This document shows, in pieces, positions 36,141 to 45,332 of a DNA stretch of 64,000 nt. A program made the position numbers and the translations under genes. Source of the DNA: Novipirellula artificiosorum (lineage in GTDB: Bacteria; Planctomycetota; Planctomycetia; Pirellulales; Pirellulaceae); the NCBI RefSeq assembly GCF_007860135.1, contig NZ_SJPV01000007.1:267823-331822 (forward strand), read 5' to 3'. Numbering within the stretch: position 1 is the stretch's first letter; the number at the start of each line of letters is the position of its first letter. Under the pieces are notes generated by a model. It saw only the letters and a list, made by a program, of their open reading frames with translations, had not been told where the DNA came from and did not search any database.

Positions 36141-36950
36141 ATGCTGAAAAAGCAGAAAAAACTTATCTTGACGGAGGCACAGCAGGAATCGATGCGACGT
36201 GCCGGGCGAGTCAACGCCCAATTGATGGACTTCATTCGACCCCATGTTGTTGCGGGTGTCAAAACAAGTCATTTAGATGAACTGGTGGTCCGCTGGACGG
36301 CGGATCATGGTCACAAAGCGGCGACGTTAGGGTACCAGAACTACCCCAAGAGCTGCTGCACCAGCGTGAACGAAGTGATTTGTCACGGGATTCCCGACGA
36401 CTATGAGTTGCAGGTGGGTGACATTATCAATGTGGACCTCACGACCATCGTGGATGGATGGCACGGGGACCAAAGCGAAACGTTCTTGATCGGCAAGGTG
36501 TCGGAAGAGAAGTTGTCGGTGACCCAGTGTGCATTCGATTGTTTGTACCTTGCCATCGAGGCCCTCGAACCGGGATGCCGCGTGGCAACGATTGGCGAAA
36601 CGATAGTGCCAGAAGCACATCGCCGCGGTTTTTCGGTGGTTCGCGAATATGTTGGCCACGGGCTTGGCAAACAATTTCATCTCGATCCGTCCATCCCTCA
36701 TTTTCCAAACCGGCAAGCGAGAGTCGATCGGCTTTATCCTGGCATGTGCTTCACGGTCGAACCGATGATCAATGCCGGCTCGCGATACACGCGTTGTGAC
36801 AAGAAGGATGGTTGGACCGTTCGTACCAAAGATGGTTGCCCATCGGCTCAGTTTGAACACACGGTGATGATGACCGACGAAGGGCCCGAGATCCTGACGC
36901 TTACCGAACATGGCCCACGCCGGGGGCACCAATTCGGCGTCTTGAGCTAG
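36141..36950 (+). CDS. map: Type I methionine aminopeptidase
   Basis: A 269-residue enzyme that removes the N-terminal methionine. All metal ligands are visible: D99 in INVDLTTIVDG, D110 in HGDQSETF, H173 in VGHGLGKQFH, E207 in CFTVEPMI and E239 in QFEHTVMMT; the substrate histidine is H82. Length is normal for type I. The ATG at 36141 is preferred over an adjacent upstream TTG. It converges with the acyltransferase gene 18 bases beyond its stop. Confidence 0.94.
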   Translation: MLKKQKKLILTEAQQESMRRAGRVNAQLMDFIRPHVVAGVKTSHLDELVVRWTADHGHKAATLGYQNYPKSCCTSVNEVICHGIPDDYELQVGDIINVDLTTIVDGWHGDQSETFLIGKVSEEKLSVTQCAFDCLYLAIEALEPGCRVATIGETIVPEAHRRGFSVVREYVGHGLGKQFHLDPSIPHFPNRQARVDRLYPGMCFTVEPMINAGSRYTRCDKKDGWTVRTKDGCPSAQFEHTVMMTDEGPEILTLTEHGPRRGHQFGVLS

Positions 36951-36968
36951 CCAGCGGTATGAGCCTCG

Positions 36969-38096
36969 CTAGGACTCGACCGGTGCAAGCCCGGTCGATT
37001 CGGCGGATCGAATTCGCCAACGCGACCATGTCGAACGCAACATTTGCGTCAGCGGTTGTTCGATTCGATGCGTCACGATGATGGCCATCGCGACGGAAAA
37101 CAGAATGCCGATGGCGAAACAGAGGTTCGACGCGATGCCCGATTGGTTCAATCGGTAAATGATCACACAGCCAAGGTTGTTGTGACACAAATACAGGGCG
37201 TACGAAATCGTGCTGACGTAAATCAGCGGTCGAAATCGCAGCAGCGGCAATTTGCCATAGGCGCACAAGGTCACCAAGCTGACGATCATCACGGTCACGA
37301 CGGGATTGTGTTCCCCATGATCGATCGCGTGGAAGACAAATGCTGCAAACACGATTCCAAGCAGGTTCTGCCAAACGTGGCCGGTCTTCGTTTTGATCAT
37401 GTAAATCAAGAAGCCGATCGCAAACAGTGGCACGAAATCGAGCAGCATCACCAGCCGAATGGCATTTGCGAACGCATACCACGATTCATCGGCATGGGTC
37501 GTGGCGAGTGTGTCGAGGATGGGGCAAGCGATCAACGAGAGCGTCGCAAGCGTCCCCCATCCGATGAAGTAACGTCGCAGGGCACCGATTTGGAACAGGA
37601 CGACGAGGGTGATGTAGAACATCATTTCAACCTGCAGTGTCCACATCACGGGGTCGACGCATTCAAACCCGAGCACTCGAGGCATCAGCGTCATGTTGGC
37701 GAAGAATTGGCCGGCATACATCGGACCGCTGGTGTAGGGATTGTTGACCAGTGGCATTTGCCGAGTGATCCAAAGGTTCGCGACAATGACGAGCAGGAAG
37801 ATCGGGATGATTCGGATCAACCGGGCTGCGACAAAATCGACGGGCTTGCCGCGACGCATCAACGACATGCTGTTCACGAAACCGCTGAGAATGAAGAACA
37901 TTTCGACGCCATACTTGCCGAACGGCCATTCCCAACCCAAGGGGGAGGTGTAGCCAAATTTGACCGCATAGACGTGCGTCAAATGAAAGAGCATCAAGTT
38001 GATCGCAGCTAACGCACGCAATCCGTCGAGTTCAAGGATGCGGCGGTGAGGTTTTAGAACCGGGCCGGTACTGGCAGATTCGGCTGTGAGGGTCAT
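36969..38096 (-). CDS. Acyltransferase 3 family membrane protein
   Basis: A 375-residue protein with about ten transmembrane helices of the OafA/NodX type. The N-terminal LELDGLRALAAINLMLFHLT carries the family's catalytic histidine region, and YGVEMFFILSGFV and AARLIRIIPIFLL match the conserved block. Such enzymes O-acylate cell-surface sugars or lipids. The first plausible ATG is at 38096; a TTG five codons upstream is less likely. A second, unrelated-looking member lies at 46.5-47.8 kb. Confidence 0.88.
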   Translation of the reverse strand: MTLTAESASTGPVLKPHRRILELDGLRALAAINLMLFHLTHVYAVKFGYTSPLGWEWPFGKYGVEMFFILSGFVNSMSLMRRGKPVDFVAARLIRIIPIFLLVIVANLWITRQMPLVNNPYTSGPMYAGQFFANMTLMPRVLGFECVDPVMWTLQVEMMFYITLVVLFQIGALRRYFIGWGTLATLSLIACPILDTLATTHADESWYAFANAIRLVMLLDFVPLFAIGFLIYMIKTKTGHVWQNLLGIVFAAFVFHAIDHGEHNPVVTVMIVSLVTLCAYGKLPLLRFRPLIYVSTISYALYLCHNNLGCVIIYRLNQSGIASNLCFAIGILFSVAMAIIVTHRIEQPLTQMLRSTWSRWRIRSAESTGLAPVES

Positions 38097-38459
38097 GGCG
38101 ACTCGGATCAAATGGCGGCAAATGAAATGACGCCTGAGATCGCAGCATCAGACGCGTGTCGTACTCCGGTGGAGAGAACGACTCGCATAAACATTCGTTA
38201 AGGCAGGGCACGGCGCCGAGGCTCGGCCGCTGGGGAATGCGAAATACCCGCAAATGATTGTGGATTTGTAGCGGTCGATCAGGTTGTTCCAAGCTGCGGA
38301 CGGATCGAAGCATTGCTTTTGTCTCGACTGCGACAATGCGTCCCTGGATCTTTCCATTGGTACCGGTTTCCCAAAAGTCAAAAATCGTTCCCCTGCCTCC
38401 CCTTTCGTTTGCCTCGAGTCTAAACGAAACTGCCGGTTTTTAACGTTGTAGGAGACGCC
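38097..38459. other. 363-bp region between divergent genes
   Basis: No gene supported. It must hold the promoters of the acyltransferase and of the phosphoglycerate mutase. Near the right end AGGAGA lies six bases before the mutase ATG. The open frame covering much of it on the minus strand has no recognisable motif and overlaps the mutase start. Confidence 0.5.
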
Positions 38460-39680
38460 ATGAAATATGTCATCGTCATTCCCGATGGATGTGCCGACGA
38501 ACCGATCGAGGCGCTCGGTGGGCAGACACCGCTGCAAGCGGCCAAGTTACCTGCAATGGATCGGTTGGCAGCCCAAGGGGTGCTAGCGTTGGCCAACAAC
38601 ACCCCGGTTCATCTGCCTGCTGGCAGCGAAGTGGCGAATTTGTGCCTGCTCGGCTATGACCCCGACACCTATTTCACGGGCCGTGCGCCGCTCGAAGCCG
38701 CCGCGCAAGGGATCACACTGAACGAACACGATTGGGCCATCCGCTGCAATTTGGTCACGATCGAGAATCAGACGATGGTCGATTTTACGGCGGATCACGT
38801 CACGACCGCCGAGGCGACGGAATTGTTGGAAGCGGTGCAAACGCAACTGCTTTCGGAGACGCCGATCGATTCGCGATTGGAATTTATTCCGGGAGTCAGC
38901 TACCGCAATCTGCTGCTCTATCGAGGGGATCGGGCGACGTTGGCTCCGTTCTCAACCGACACACGCAGCACCGCGCCTCACGATTTGACCGATTTGCCCG
39001 TCGCGGATGATTTTCCTCGTGGACCCGGCAGCGACACGTTGGTGCGATTGATGAATGCGTCGGCCGAGTTGTTTGCCGATCATCCGGTCAACAAGAAACG
39101 CATCGCCGCGGGGAAACGCCCCGTCACGAACATTTGGTTGTGGGGAATTGGCGGTGCACCTTCGTTACCGAGTTTCGAGTCGCGACATGGCGTCCAAGGT
39201 GCGATGATTACCGCTGTCGATCTGCTGCGAGGTATTGCGGCACTCGTTGGCTGGCCACGCATCGAAGTCGACGGAGCCACGGGGTACTTGGACACCGACT
39301 ATGCTGCCAAAGGTCGTGCGGCGTTGGATGCGTTGCAGCACTACGATTTGGTGTGCGTTCATGTCGAGGCTCCGGACGAAGCGTCACACGAAGGGCGGCA
39401 TGCGGCAAAAATCGAAGCACTGGAGCAAATCGACCGGCACATTGTCGCGCCATTGCACCAGTCGCTGCAAGCGAGCGGCGATTACCGAATCTTGGTCACT
39501 CCCGACCATCCAACGTTTTGCAGCACGAAGAAGCACACCCACGGGATGGTGCCGCTGGCGATGGCGGGGACCGGAATCGTTGCGGACGCTCAAACGAGTT
39601 ACGACGAATTGGCAGCCGACGCCTCGGGAAAACGATTCGATCACGGTTGGGACTTGATGAACGCCTTCATCAAACGATAG
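38460..39680 (+). CDS. Cofactor-independent phosphoglycerate mutase
   Basis: A 406-residue enzyme of the alkaline-phosphatase superfamily, archaeal/ApgM type. MKYVIVIPDGCADEPIEALG begins the metal site, and S56 in LPAGSEVANLCLLGYDP is the likely phosphoserine nucleophile. Metal-site DHPTF and HTHGMVPLAM are near the end. It interconverts 3- and 2-phosphoglycerate without 2,3-bisphosphoglycerate. The ribosome site is good (AGGAGA). It is the first of two co-directional genes, about 100 bases before aspartokinase. Confidence 0.92.
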   Translation: MKYVIVIPDGCADEPIEALGGQTPLQAAKLPAMDRLAAQGVLALANNTPVHLPAGSEVANLCLLGYDPDTYFTGRAPLEAAAQGITLNEHDWAIRCNLVTIENQTMVDFTADHVTTAEATELLEAVQTQLLSETPIDSRLEFIPGVSYRNLLLYRGDRATLAPFSTDTRSTAPHDLTDLPVADDFPRGPGSDTLVRLMNASAELFADHPVNKKRIAAGKRPVTNIWLWGIGGAPSLPSFESRHGVQGAMITAVDLLRGIAALVGWPRIEVDGATGYLDTDYAAKGRAALDALQHYDLVCVHVEAPDEASHEGRHAAKIEALEQIDRHIVAPLHQSLQASGDYRILVTPDHPTFCSTKKHTHGMVPLAMAGTGIVADAQTSYDELAADASGKRFDHGWDLMNAFIKR

Positions 39681-39781
39681 ATTCCGTGCACTGAAACACG
39701 CGGCCGAGCTCGTTTTGAGTTTGGTTGAAACCGACGGAGGTCTCCTCGACTTCCTCCATTCCCCTCTTACCCGTTATTCCC

Positions 39782-41578
39782 ATGTCACTGATTGTTCAAA
39801 AGTTTGGCGGTACCAGCGTTGCCGATGTTGAAAAAATCCGCGCTGCTGCACGAAAGGCAATTCGCGCTCAAAAGCAGGGTCACCGCGTCGTGATGGTTGT
39901 CAGCGCAATGGGAAAGAACACGGATTTGCTACTGAAGCTTGCTGGCGATGTTTCGCAAAGCCCGCCCGCGCGGGAAATGGACATGCTGCTTAGCACCGGC
40001 GAACAGGTTTCGGTGGCCTTAGTTGCCATGGCGATTGACGACCTCGGGTCCAAGGCGGTCAGTTTGACGGGCGGACAGATCGGGATGAAGACGGACGACA
40101 GTTTTAGTAAAGCTCGGATTCAATCGATTTCAACCGAGCGAATCGAACGATTGCTTGATGATGGGAACATTGTCGTCGCCGCCGGTTTTCAAGGGATTGA
40201 CGATGATTTGAACATCACCACGCTCGGTCGCGGCGGGAGTGATACGACTGCGGTTGCCTTGGCCTCGGTGCTCGGTGCGTCCGCTTGTGAGATCTATACG
40301 GATGTTGACGGCGTCTACACGACCGACCCAAGGTTGTTGCCCGAAGCCCGCCGCGTCGATGTGATCAGCTACGATGAGATGCTTGAATTGGCCAGCCTCG
40401 GTGCCGGGGTGATGCACAACCGCAGCATTGAATTTGCCAAGAAGTTTAATGTACCGATTCATGTTCGCAGCAGTTTTTCGGATGCGGAAGGGACGATGAT
40501 CGTCGCCGAAACCGAATCAAAGACCGCACCGGTATGTGGAGCCGCGATGACGCCGAACGAAGCGCGTGTCACGGTATTGGGGGTTCCCGACGTGCCAGGG
40601 AAAAGCTTGCAAGTGTTTTCCGCCATCGCGGAGAAGAAGATCGCCGTCGACATGGTGGTTCAGAATGTGGGCCGCAAAGGGCGAGCGGATATTTCCTTCA
40701 CGGTCCGCCAAGATGACTTGAAACTGACTCTCGCGGCACTCGACAAAGTGTTGCCAGCGATCGGTGCCGACGCGGTGACGTTTGACGACCAAGTTTCGAA
40801 GGTTTCCGTGGTCGGAGTCAACATGGCTGATCAGACAAACGTTGCCTCGACGATGTTTCGAGCCTTGGCCGATGCGAACGTGAACATTCAAATGATCACG
40901 ACGAGCGAAATAAAGATTTCAACGCTGGTGCCACGAGCCGAAGCCGGTGCGGCGCTGCGGGCGGTTCACGAAGTGTTTCGATTGCATGAAAAACCGGCTG
41001 ACGCGAAGTCGTGGGACCAAATTCGTGCTGAGCGAGGCGAAACAGCCGACTTGGATACGTTGGTCAGCCGATTGCAAGATGATGCGCTGGAAGCATTGAC
41101 GTTAACCGGCATTTCCCTGACCAAGCATCAAGCACGCGTGACGCTCTATGGTGTTCCGGATGAACCTGGCATTGCCGCAGATATGTTCGAAACCATCGGC
41201 CAAGCAAAGATCTTCGTGGACATGATCGTGCAGGGCTACGATGGTGAAGACGGTTCGACAAGCGTCAGTTTTACGGTGGACGAGTCGGATTTGAAGCAGA
41301 GTTTGGAGGTCGCGGTCGCAATCCGGGAAAAGCATGGAATGCGAGATATTCAAGATGGTTCCGACATCGCCAAGATTACCGTCAGCGGAATTGGATTGCG
41401 AAGTCACACCCATGTGGCGACGGTTCTGTTTAAGCAGTTGGCCGATTTGGGAATCAACATCGAGATGATTGGAACCAGTGAATTGCAGGTCAATGCCGTC
41501 ATCAGCGCGACGAATTCCGACAAGGCACTCGAGCGTTTGAGTGCCGCTTTTGCGGCGAGTCTTGAAGCCGGGCGTTGA
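39782..41578 (+). CDS. lysC: Aspartate kinase with four ACT domains
   Basis: A 598-residue enzyme starting the aspartate pathway to lysine, methionine and threonine. IVQKFGGTSVAD is the kinase motif, and DVDGVYTTDPR is in the aspartate site. After about residue 265 there are four ACT modules in two similar pairs: VTVLGVPDVPGKSLQVFSAI, VSVVGVNMADQTNVAS, VTLYGVPDEPGIAADMFETI and ITVSGIGLRSHTHVA. A duplicated ACT pair is known in some bacteria such as cyanobacteria. Amino-acid inhibitor sites are therefore likely. The ATG at 39782 is chosen from MSLIVQKFGG. Confidence 0.94.
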   Translation: MSLIVQKFGGTSVADVEKIRAAARKAIRAQKQGHRVVMVVSAMGKNTDLLLKLAGDVSQSPPAREMDMLLSTGEQVSVALVAMAIDDLGSKAVSLTGGQIGMKTDDSFSKARIQSISTERIERLLDDGNIVVAAGFQGIDDDLNITTLGRGGSDTTAVALASVLGASACEIYTDVDGVYTTDPRLLPEARRVDVISYDEMLELASLGAGVMHNRSIEFAKKFNVPIHVRSSFSDAEGTMIVAETESKTAPVCGAAMTPNEARVTVLGVPDVPGKSLQVFSAIAEKKIAVDMVVQNVGRKGRADISFTVRQDDLKLTLAALDKVLPAIGADAVTFDDQVSKVSVVGVNMADQTNVASTMFRALADANVNIQMITTSEIKISTLVPRAEAGAALRAVHEVFRLHEKPADAKSWDQIRAERGETADLDTLVSRLQDDALEALTLTGISLTKHQARVTLYGVPDEPGIAADMFETIGQAKIFVDMIVQGYDGEDGSTSVSFTVDESDLKQSLEVAVAIREKHGMRDIQDGSDIAKITVSGIGLRSHTHVATVLFKQLADLGINIEMIGTSELQVNAVISATNSDKALERLSAAFAASLEAGR

Positions 41579-41921
41579 CACGTTACCGATCTCGATGATC
41601 GGGGGTGAGACATCCCGAAACCACGTGGCGACCGGCGCAAACCTCGCAATCCGAACACTCTTGGGCAATCGTTAAGGTTTTCCTGGCCGCATTGCTAGCG
41701 GCAACCGGTAGAGCCGTCGATAAGTCTATCGTTCCCGAGACCAATGCTGGCCCCTTTGTCGGTGCCAATCCCATCATTCCTACATTGGTGTCTGGAAATC
41801 CCGCCGAACCTACACCAGAGGGTCGTCTAAACCCCATGGGCGGCCCCAGCGGACACACGCTGGAAGGAGTGCGGCATGGATGTCCGTGCGAGAAATCGCA
41901 TTTATTCAGGAGGATTTTATT
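41579..41921. other. 343-bp leader region upstream of the acidic protein
   Basis: No gene supported. A hairpin with arms TGGTGT and ACACCA (about 41789-41819) surrounds a loop containing ATCCCGCCGAACC. The right end has a perfect ribosome site (next entry). A leader of this length may carry regulation, but no riboswitch class is recognised. Confidence 0.5.
41907..41914 (+). promoter_or_regulatory. Strong Shine-Dalgarno site
   Basis: CAGGAGGA, eight bases before the ATG at 41922. It is the best ribosome site seen in the window, where most genes have weak ones. It also fixes the start of the acidic protein. Confidence 0.85.
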
Positions 41922-43232
41922 ATGAAGGTTCTATTTGCGAAGCGATTCCGCCGTTTTCTGTTGTCGTGTTTGATCGCAGGTGCGACGACAACCTTTGTCG
42001 GCGATGTACATGCTAATGATGAGTACTGGCACCCAAGTCCCGATGAGTTTTCGGAGGTCGAGACGCTCGATGGCTTTGACCTTTGGTGCGACTGGGAAGC
42101 GTATAACGAAAAACGTTTGCAAGAACGGAACTTTCAAGAAGCAAATCAATCCGCGGTTGCTACCGTCGAAGGCAACGTCAGCGAGGTCGAGGAAGGATTC
42201 GACGAACTGTTTGAAGATGCGTACGAAGATCTCTACGGGAACTATCATTTCGCAGACTACTACAACAGTCTCGATATGCAGGCAGGTGACGATAGTGACT
42301 GCGTAGAAGTAGCAGTCGTGCAGCAAGACGAGGATGAAGCGTTCGAAGCGACCGAGATCGATGCAAGCTCCGTCAGCTCCGCTTTATTCGCCGTGGCCGA
42401 GACGATTTGTCGGCGTGTGGGAGTGTCGGTCCAACAGATGACCGAACCATTTGCGATGGTGACGCCCTACGCCCAAAGTTCACTCGAGGAAATTGCACGA
42501 CTGCAACAAGTTGCGGACGTATCGGTGGCAGAAGAGGTTGAGGCAGAGGAATTCGTCGCGGCGGAAAAGGCTGAGGCAGACCTCGAAGCACTGGCGGTAG
42601 CCGAAGAGATCTGCAACGATTTGGCTTCGCTCGCAGCGGAGGAACGGATCGACGTTCGTGTCTTAGGACAGAGCGTGCTGATCATCCAGGACGTCACCGT
42701 GCAGGACGTCAGCAGTGTTGTCCAAGAACGCAGTGGGCAGAAGATGTCGGTTGGTTGTTCACCGATGATCGCGACGATCGAGGATGCGTACCTGCCCTAT
42801 GACTTGGCCGCCGCCGACATCCAAGTCTGGAATTTCCTGCCTCTGGTTTCCAAGCCCTATTGCATCGTCGATCGCAACAATCATGTCGATCGACTTGATC
42901 TTTGGGAATCGGAAACGCCTGAGTCGGTGAGTGATGGAGACACTGCGCGACAAGCGTCGCCAGAAGAATTGCTTGACCGGTGGGTTTGCGAACTGCGTGA
43001 CGCTGCCGCCGAGCATGGGCCAAGTCTCAAACGATGGTCCGCACGGCATGCGGGGCGCAAGATCGCATCGATCGTTGGCCCCAGCAGCGACGCGGCCAAC
43101 TTGGCGGTCGAACTCGTCGCCCAAAGTTGGCCATCCAAGCCGCTGCCGGTCTTGGAAGTTACCGTCCCTAGCGATGAGCCCGCTGCCGCAGTTCAAATCG
43201 CCGAAAGGATCGACGAGACGGAACAGCGGTAA
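41922..43232 (+). CDS. Acidic secreted protein of unknown function
   Basis: A 436-residue protein from the ATG fixed by CAGGAGGA. The N-terminus has a signal peptide (RRFLLSCLIAGATTTFVGDV) ending near AHA/NDE. The next 150 residues are very acidic, with repeated EVEEGFDELFEDAYEDLYGN-type stretches, then EEVEAEEFVAAEKAEADLEA, predicted helical. A globular middle (VRVLGQSVLIIQDVTVQDVS) precedes the C-terminal part. I do not recognise the family. The strong translation signal suggests high expression, perhaps a calcium-binding or surface component. It converges on the lyase gene, 19 bases away. Confidence 0.72.
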   Translation: MKVLFAKRFRRFLLSCLIAGATTTFVGDVHANDEYWHPSPDEFSEVETLDGFDLWCDWEAYNEKRLQERNFQEANQSAVATVEGNVSEVEEGFDELFEDAYEDLYGNYHFADYYNSLDMQAGDDSDCVEVAVVQQDEDEAFEATEIDASSVSSALFAVAETICRRVGVSVQQMTEPFAMVTPYAQSSLEEIARLQQVADVSVAEEVEAEEFVAAEKAEADLEALAVAEEICNDLASLAAEERIDVRVLGQSVLIIQDVTVQDVSSVVQERSGQKMSVGCSPMIATIEDAYLPYDLAAADIQVWNFLPLVSKPYCIVDRNNHVDRLDLWESETPESVSDGDTARQASPEELLDRWVCELRDAAAEHGPSLKRWSARHAGRKIASIVGPSSDAANLAVELVAQSWPSKPLPVLEVTVPSDEPAAAVQIAERIDETEQR

Positions 43233-43251
43233 GTCTGGCCAGGTATCGTTC

Positions 43252-45186
43252 TCACCAATCCGCCAAAGCATTGCCTTTGGCGGATTCGGCTTGCGAGGAC
43301 TTGACCGAACCCGGCGTTGCGAGCACCGACAACGTCATCGTTCCCGAGTCAGGAGCGACCGCTTCAAAGGCCACCATCGTGGTTCCTCGATTGGAAGAGT
43401 CCCATGGATTGCGAGGGGTTTCCGTATCGATCTGTTGCCACTTTGATTCGGTGGGACTTTCAATCGTCAGCTTAAGGGATGCATCGCCTTGACGAAGCAG
43501 CATGACCTCAGGCGATCGGTTTGACAGGTCCTTGGTCGGGGTGACCATTCCCCAACGCACGATCGTCCCAGGCTCCAAACCGGTCAATTCATCTTGGAAC
43601 CAAACTTCGCCCGTCGGCAACATGCGAACGCCGCGGCGAATTGAATCGGCTTGACCTTGGTAAACCTCCGACAAATCGACAATGGTTAGCGGACGCTGTG
43701 GATCGTCCGAGAAAGCAACCACCTCGGCGCGGCCGGCCGATCGTTGCAGCGAATCGTCGATGACCAACGTATTGTGGCTATGGTTTTGTTGTCGAAAAAT
43801 GGTCCATCGATCCGAATCTTGCTTCATGCTCCATAGATTCATCCCGCGTGATTCGATTCCGTGGTATCCCTCGGCGCCAAGATCGGTTGCCCATCGAACA
43901 CCGTCTGCATCGAGGACAAATGAACCAGCGTCCATATGGGCGTGATTCGACGACGGTGATCCTGCTTTGATTCCCACAAACGTTGCCGGGCCGCCGTCCC
44001 AACTGCTGCGGTGGATCGTGATCGGAGCGATCCCCTCGCTGCTCCAGTGCAAAGGGAGTGAGCGGGTTGTCTCAAACGCATCCTCTTCCATCCACAACAA
44101 TGCCAGCGGCATCAAACGCCCACCGGCACCACCGCGCCGGTCCGAAAATGTCTCCACAATTCGATCTTTTTCACCACGCAGGAACTCGGGACGTTCGAAA
44201 CGATTGGCGAACCAAAACAGTGATTCTTGCGGGCCGCGGCCGGAACCTCCGTCAGCATAGTTGAAGGTCAGACCGGATGGGCCGGTGACCATGGCGAGGT
44301 AGCCGCCTGTTTCAGAAAACCCGGGGGCCTTCGACAGGCCAAAGTCGACACCCAGCACGCTTTCCAACTCGGCAATCAACAATACGTTGAACCCCGTACC
44401 GTAGGCCCAATAGCCAGGGCCTTCGGGATAGCTGCCCTTGGGCTCAAAAGCATGCATCGACCGTGGTACGTTGCTGACCGCATTGAGCACGGTGCGAGCG
44501 GCCAATTCCGGTTCGTCTTCCATGATCGCCAAGGCTCCGGCAGTCAATCCTGCATGACAAACTTGGCCCCAATTGTTCGTGGCTCGAACCCACCCCTTGT
44601 GTTTGGTTTCCCATGGCAGAATGACCCCTTTGCGGAGGATTGCATCGCGAAGGGTCTGACGCGACTCCGGCGATAATTCATGGAACAACCAATCGTAGCC
44701 GATCGAAAGTGCCAGCGTCATTTCGGCAACGTCCAAGAAATGGCTGGGGTTCCAGTCCGTGAACGCTGCCGCAGCCAACATTTCACGTTCGCATCGGTCC
44801 GCGAATTGGTCCTCTTGGGTCAAATGGTACGCCATCGACAAGGTCAACACCCGTTCGAGGCAACGTCGTGACACGCCCAGGAGGCGGCGTCCTTCCAGTT
44901 TGCGTTCGACCGGCTTGGCATCGAGCAGTTTCTTCGCGTTGTTGACCACTCCGTTGGCAATCGTTTGCTTGAGTGGAGAGGCCTTGACGACGCTCGGCAA
45001 ACGCTCAAAGGTCTCTGCATTGGCAAACAAGCGAGGGTGCACTTTCGAAGCCGACGCAATGTACTCCGTGACCGCTTCGATCGATACATTGGGCGGGTAC
45101 GTGAATGCGACATCGTCCGCTGTTGCAGCAAAGGACAAGAACAACGACAAGGCGATCGCCGCCGAATGGTTGGCAGGGGGGAACAT
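43252..45186 (-). CDS. Heparinase II/III family polysaccharide lyase
   Basis: A 644-residue secreted enzyme. A signal peptide (AIALSLFLSFAATA) is followed by an alpha/alpha toroid with TNNWGQVCHAGLTAGAL, then GPGYWAYGTGF containing the tyrosine expected in the active site. The C-terminal beta-sandwich has HAHMDAGSFVLD and NHSHNTLVIDD. These enzymes cleave uronic-acid polymers by beta-elimination. Alginate, heparin-like or other sulfated uronans are possible, consistent with the sulfatases at 1-9 kb. The ATG at 45186 is used; a GTG one codon earlier is possible. Its last codons form a hairpin. Confidence 0.88.
   Translation of the reverse strand: MFPPANHSAAIALSLFLSFAATADDVAFTYPPNVSIEAVTEYIASASKVHPRLFANAETFERLPSVVKASPLKQTIANGVVNNAKKLLDAKPVERKLEGRRLLGVSRRCLERVLTLSMAYHLTQEDQFADRCEREMLAAAAFTDWNPSHFLDVAEMTLALSIGYDWLFHELSPESRQTLRDAILRKGVILPWETKHKGWVRATNNWGQVCHAGLTAGALAIMEDEPELAARTVLNAVSNVPRSMHAFEPKGSYPEGPGYWAYGTGFNVLLIAELESVLGVDFGLSKAPGFSETGGYLAMVTGPSGLTFNYADGGSGRGPQESLFWFANRFERPEFLRGEKDRIVETFSDRRGGAGGRLMPLALLWMEEDAFETTRSLPLHWSSEGIAPITIHRSSWDGGPATFVGIKAGSPSSNHAHMDAGSFVLDADGVRWATDLGAEGYHGIESRGMNLWSMKQDSDRWTIFRQQNHSHNTLVIDDSLQRSAGRAEVVAFSDDPQRPLTIVDLSEVYQGQADSIRRGVRMLPTGEVWFQDELTGLEPGTIVRWGMVTPTKDLSNRSPEVMLLRQGDASLKLTIESPTESKWQQIDTETPRNPWDSSNRGTTMVAFEAVAPDSGTMTLSVLATPGSVKSSQAESAKGNALADW
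43257..43286. terminator. Hairpin at the convergent gene ends
   Basis: AATCCGCCAAAG and CTTTGGCGGATT pair over 12 bases with a six-base loop. The stem lies inside the last codons of the lyase gene and 24 bases past the stop of the acidic protein. It can serve both strands, but there is no T-run. Confidence 0.55.
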
Positions 45187-45332
45187 CACGGGAAATTCCT
45201 TAGGGCGAAACGCTCAAATCCTTCGCGGCGAGTTGCGGGAAAGGACACGAGCGTGGGGAGGGATTCTGGTGGGCAGTTCGGCGGGTTGGAATGCAGCCGA
45301 TCATTCCACCTTAAGGCCGTAAAACGATCGCG

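Noticed and set aside
38148..38537. 129-residue minus-strand open frame upstream of the phosphoglycerate mutase
   Set aside because: It overlaps the mutase start, has no motif and no ribosome site.
41605..41925. 106-residue open frame before the acidic protein
   Set aside because: It overlaps the strong ribosome site of the real gene, and its hydrophobic content is incidental.
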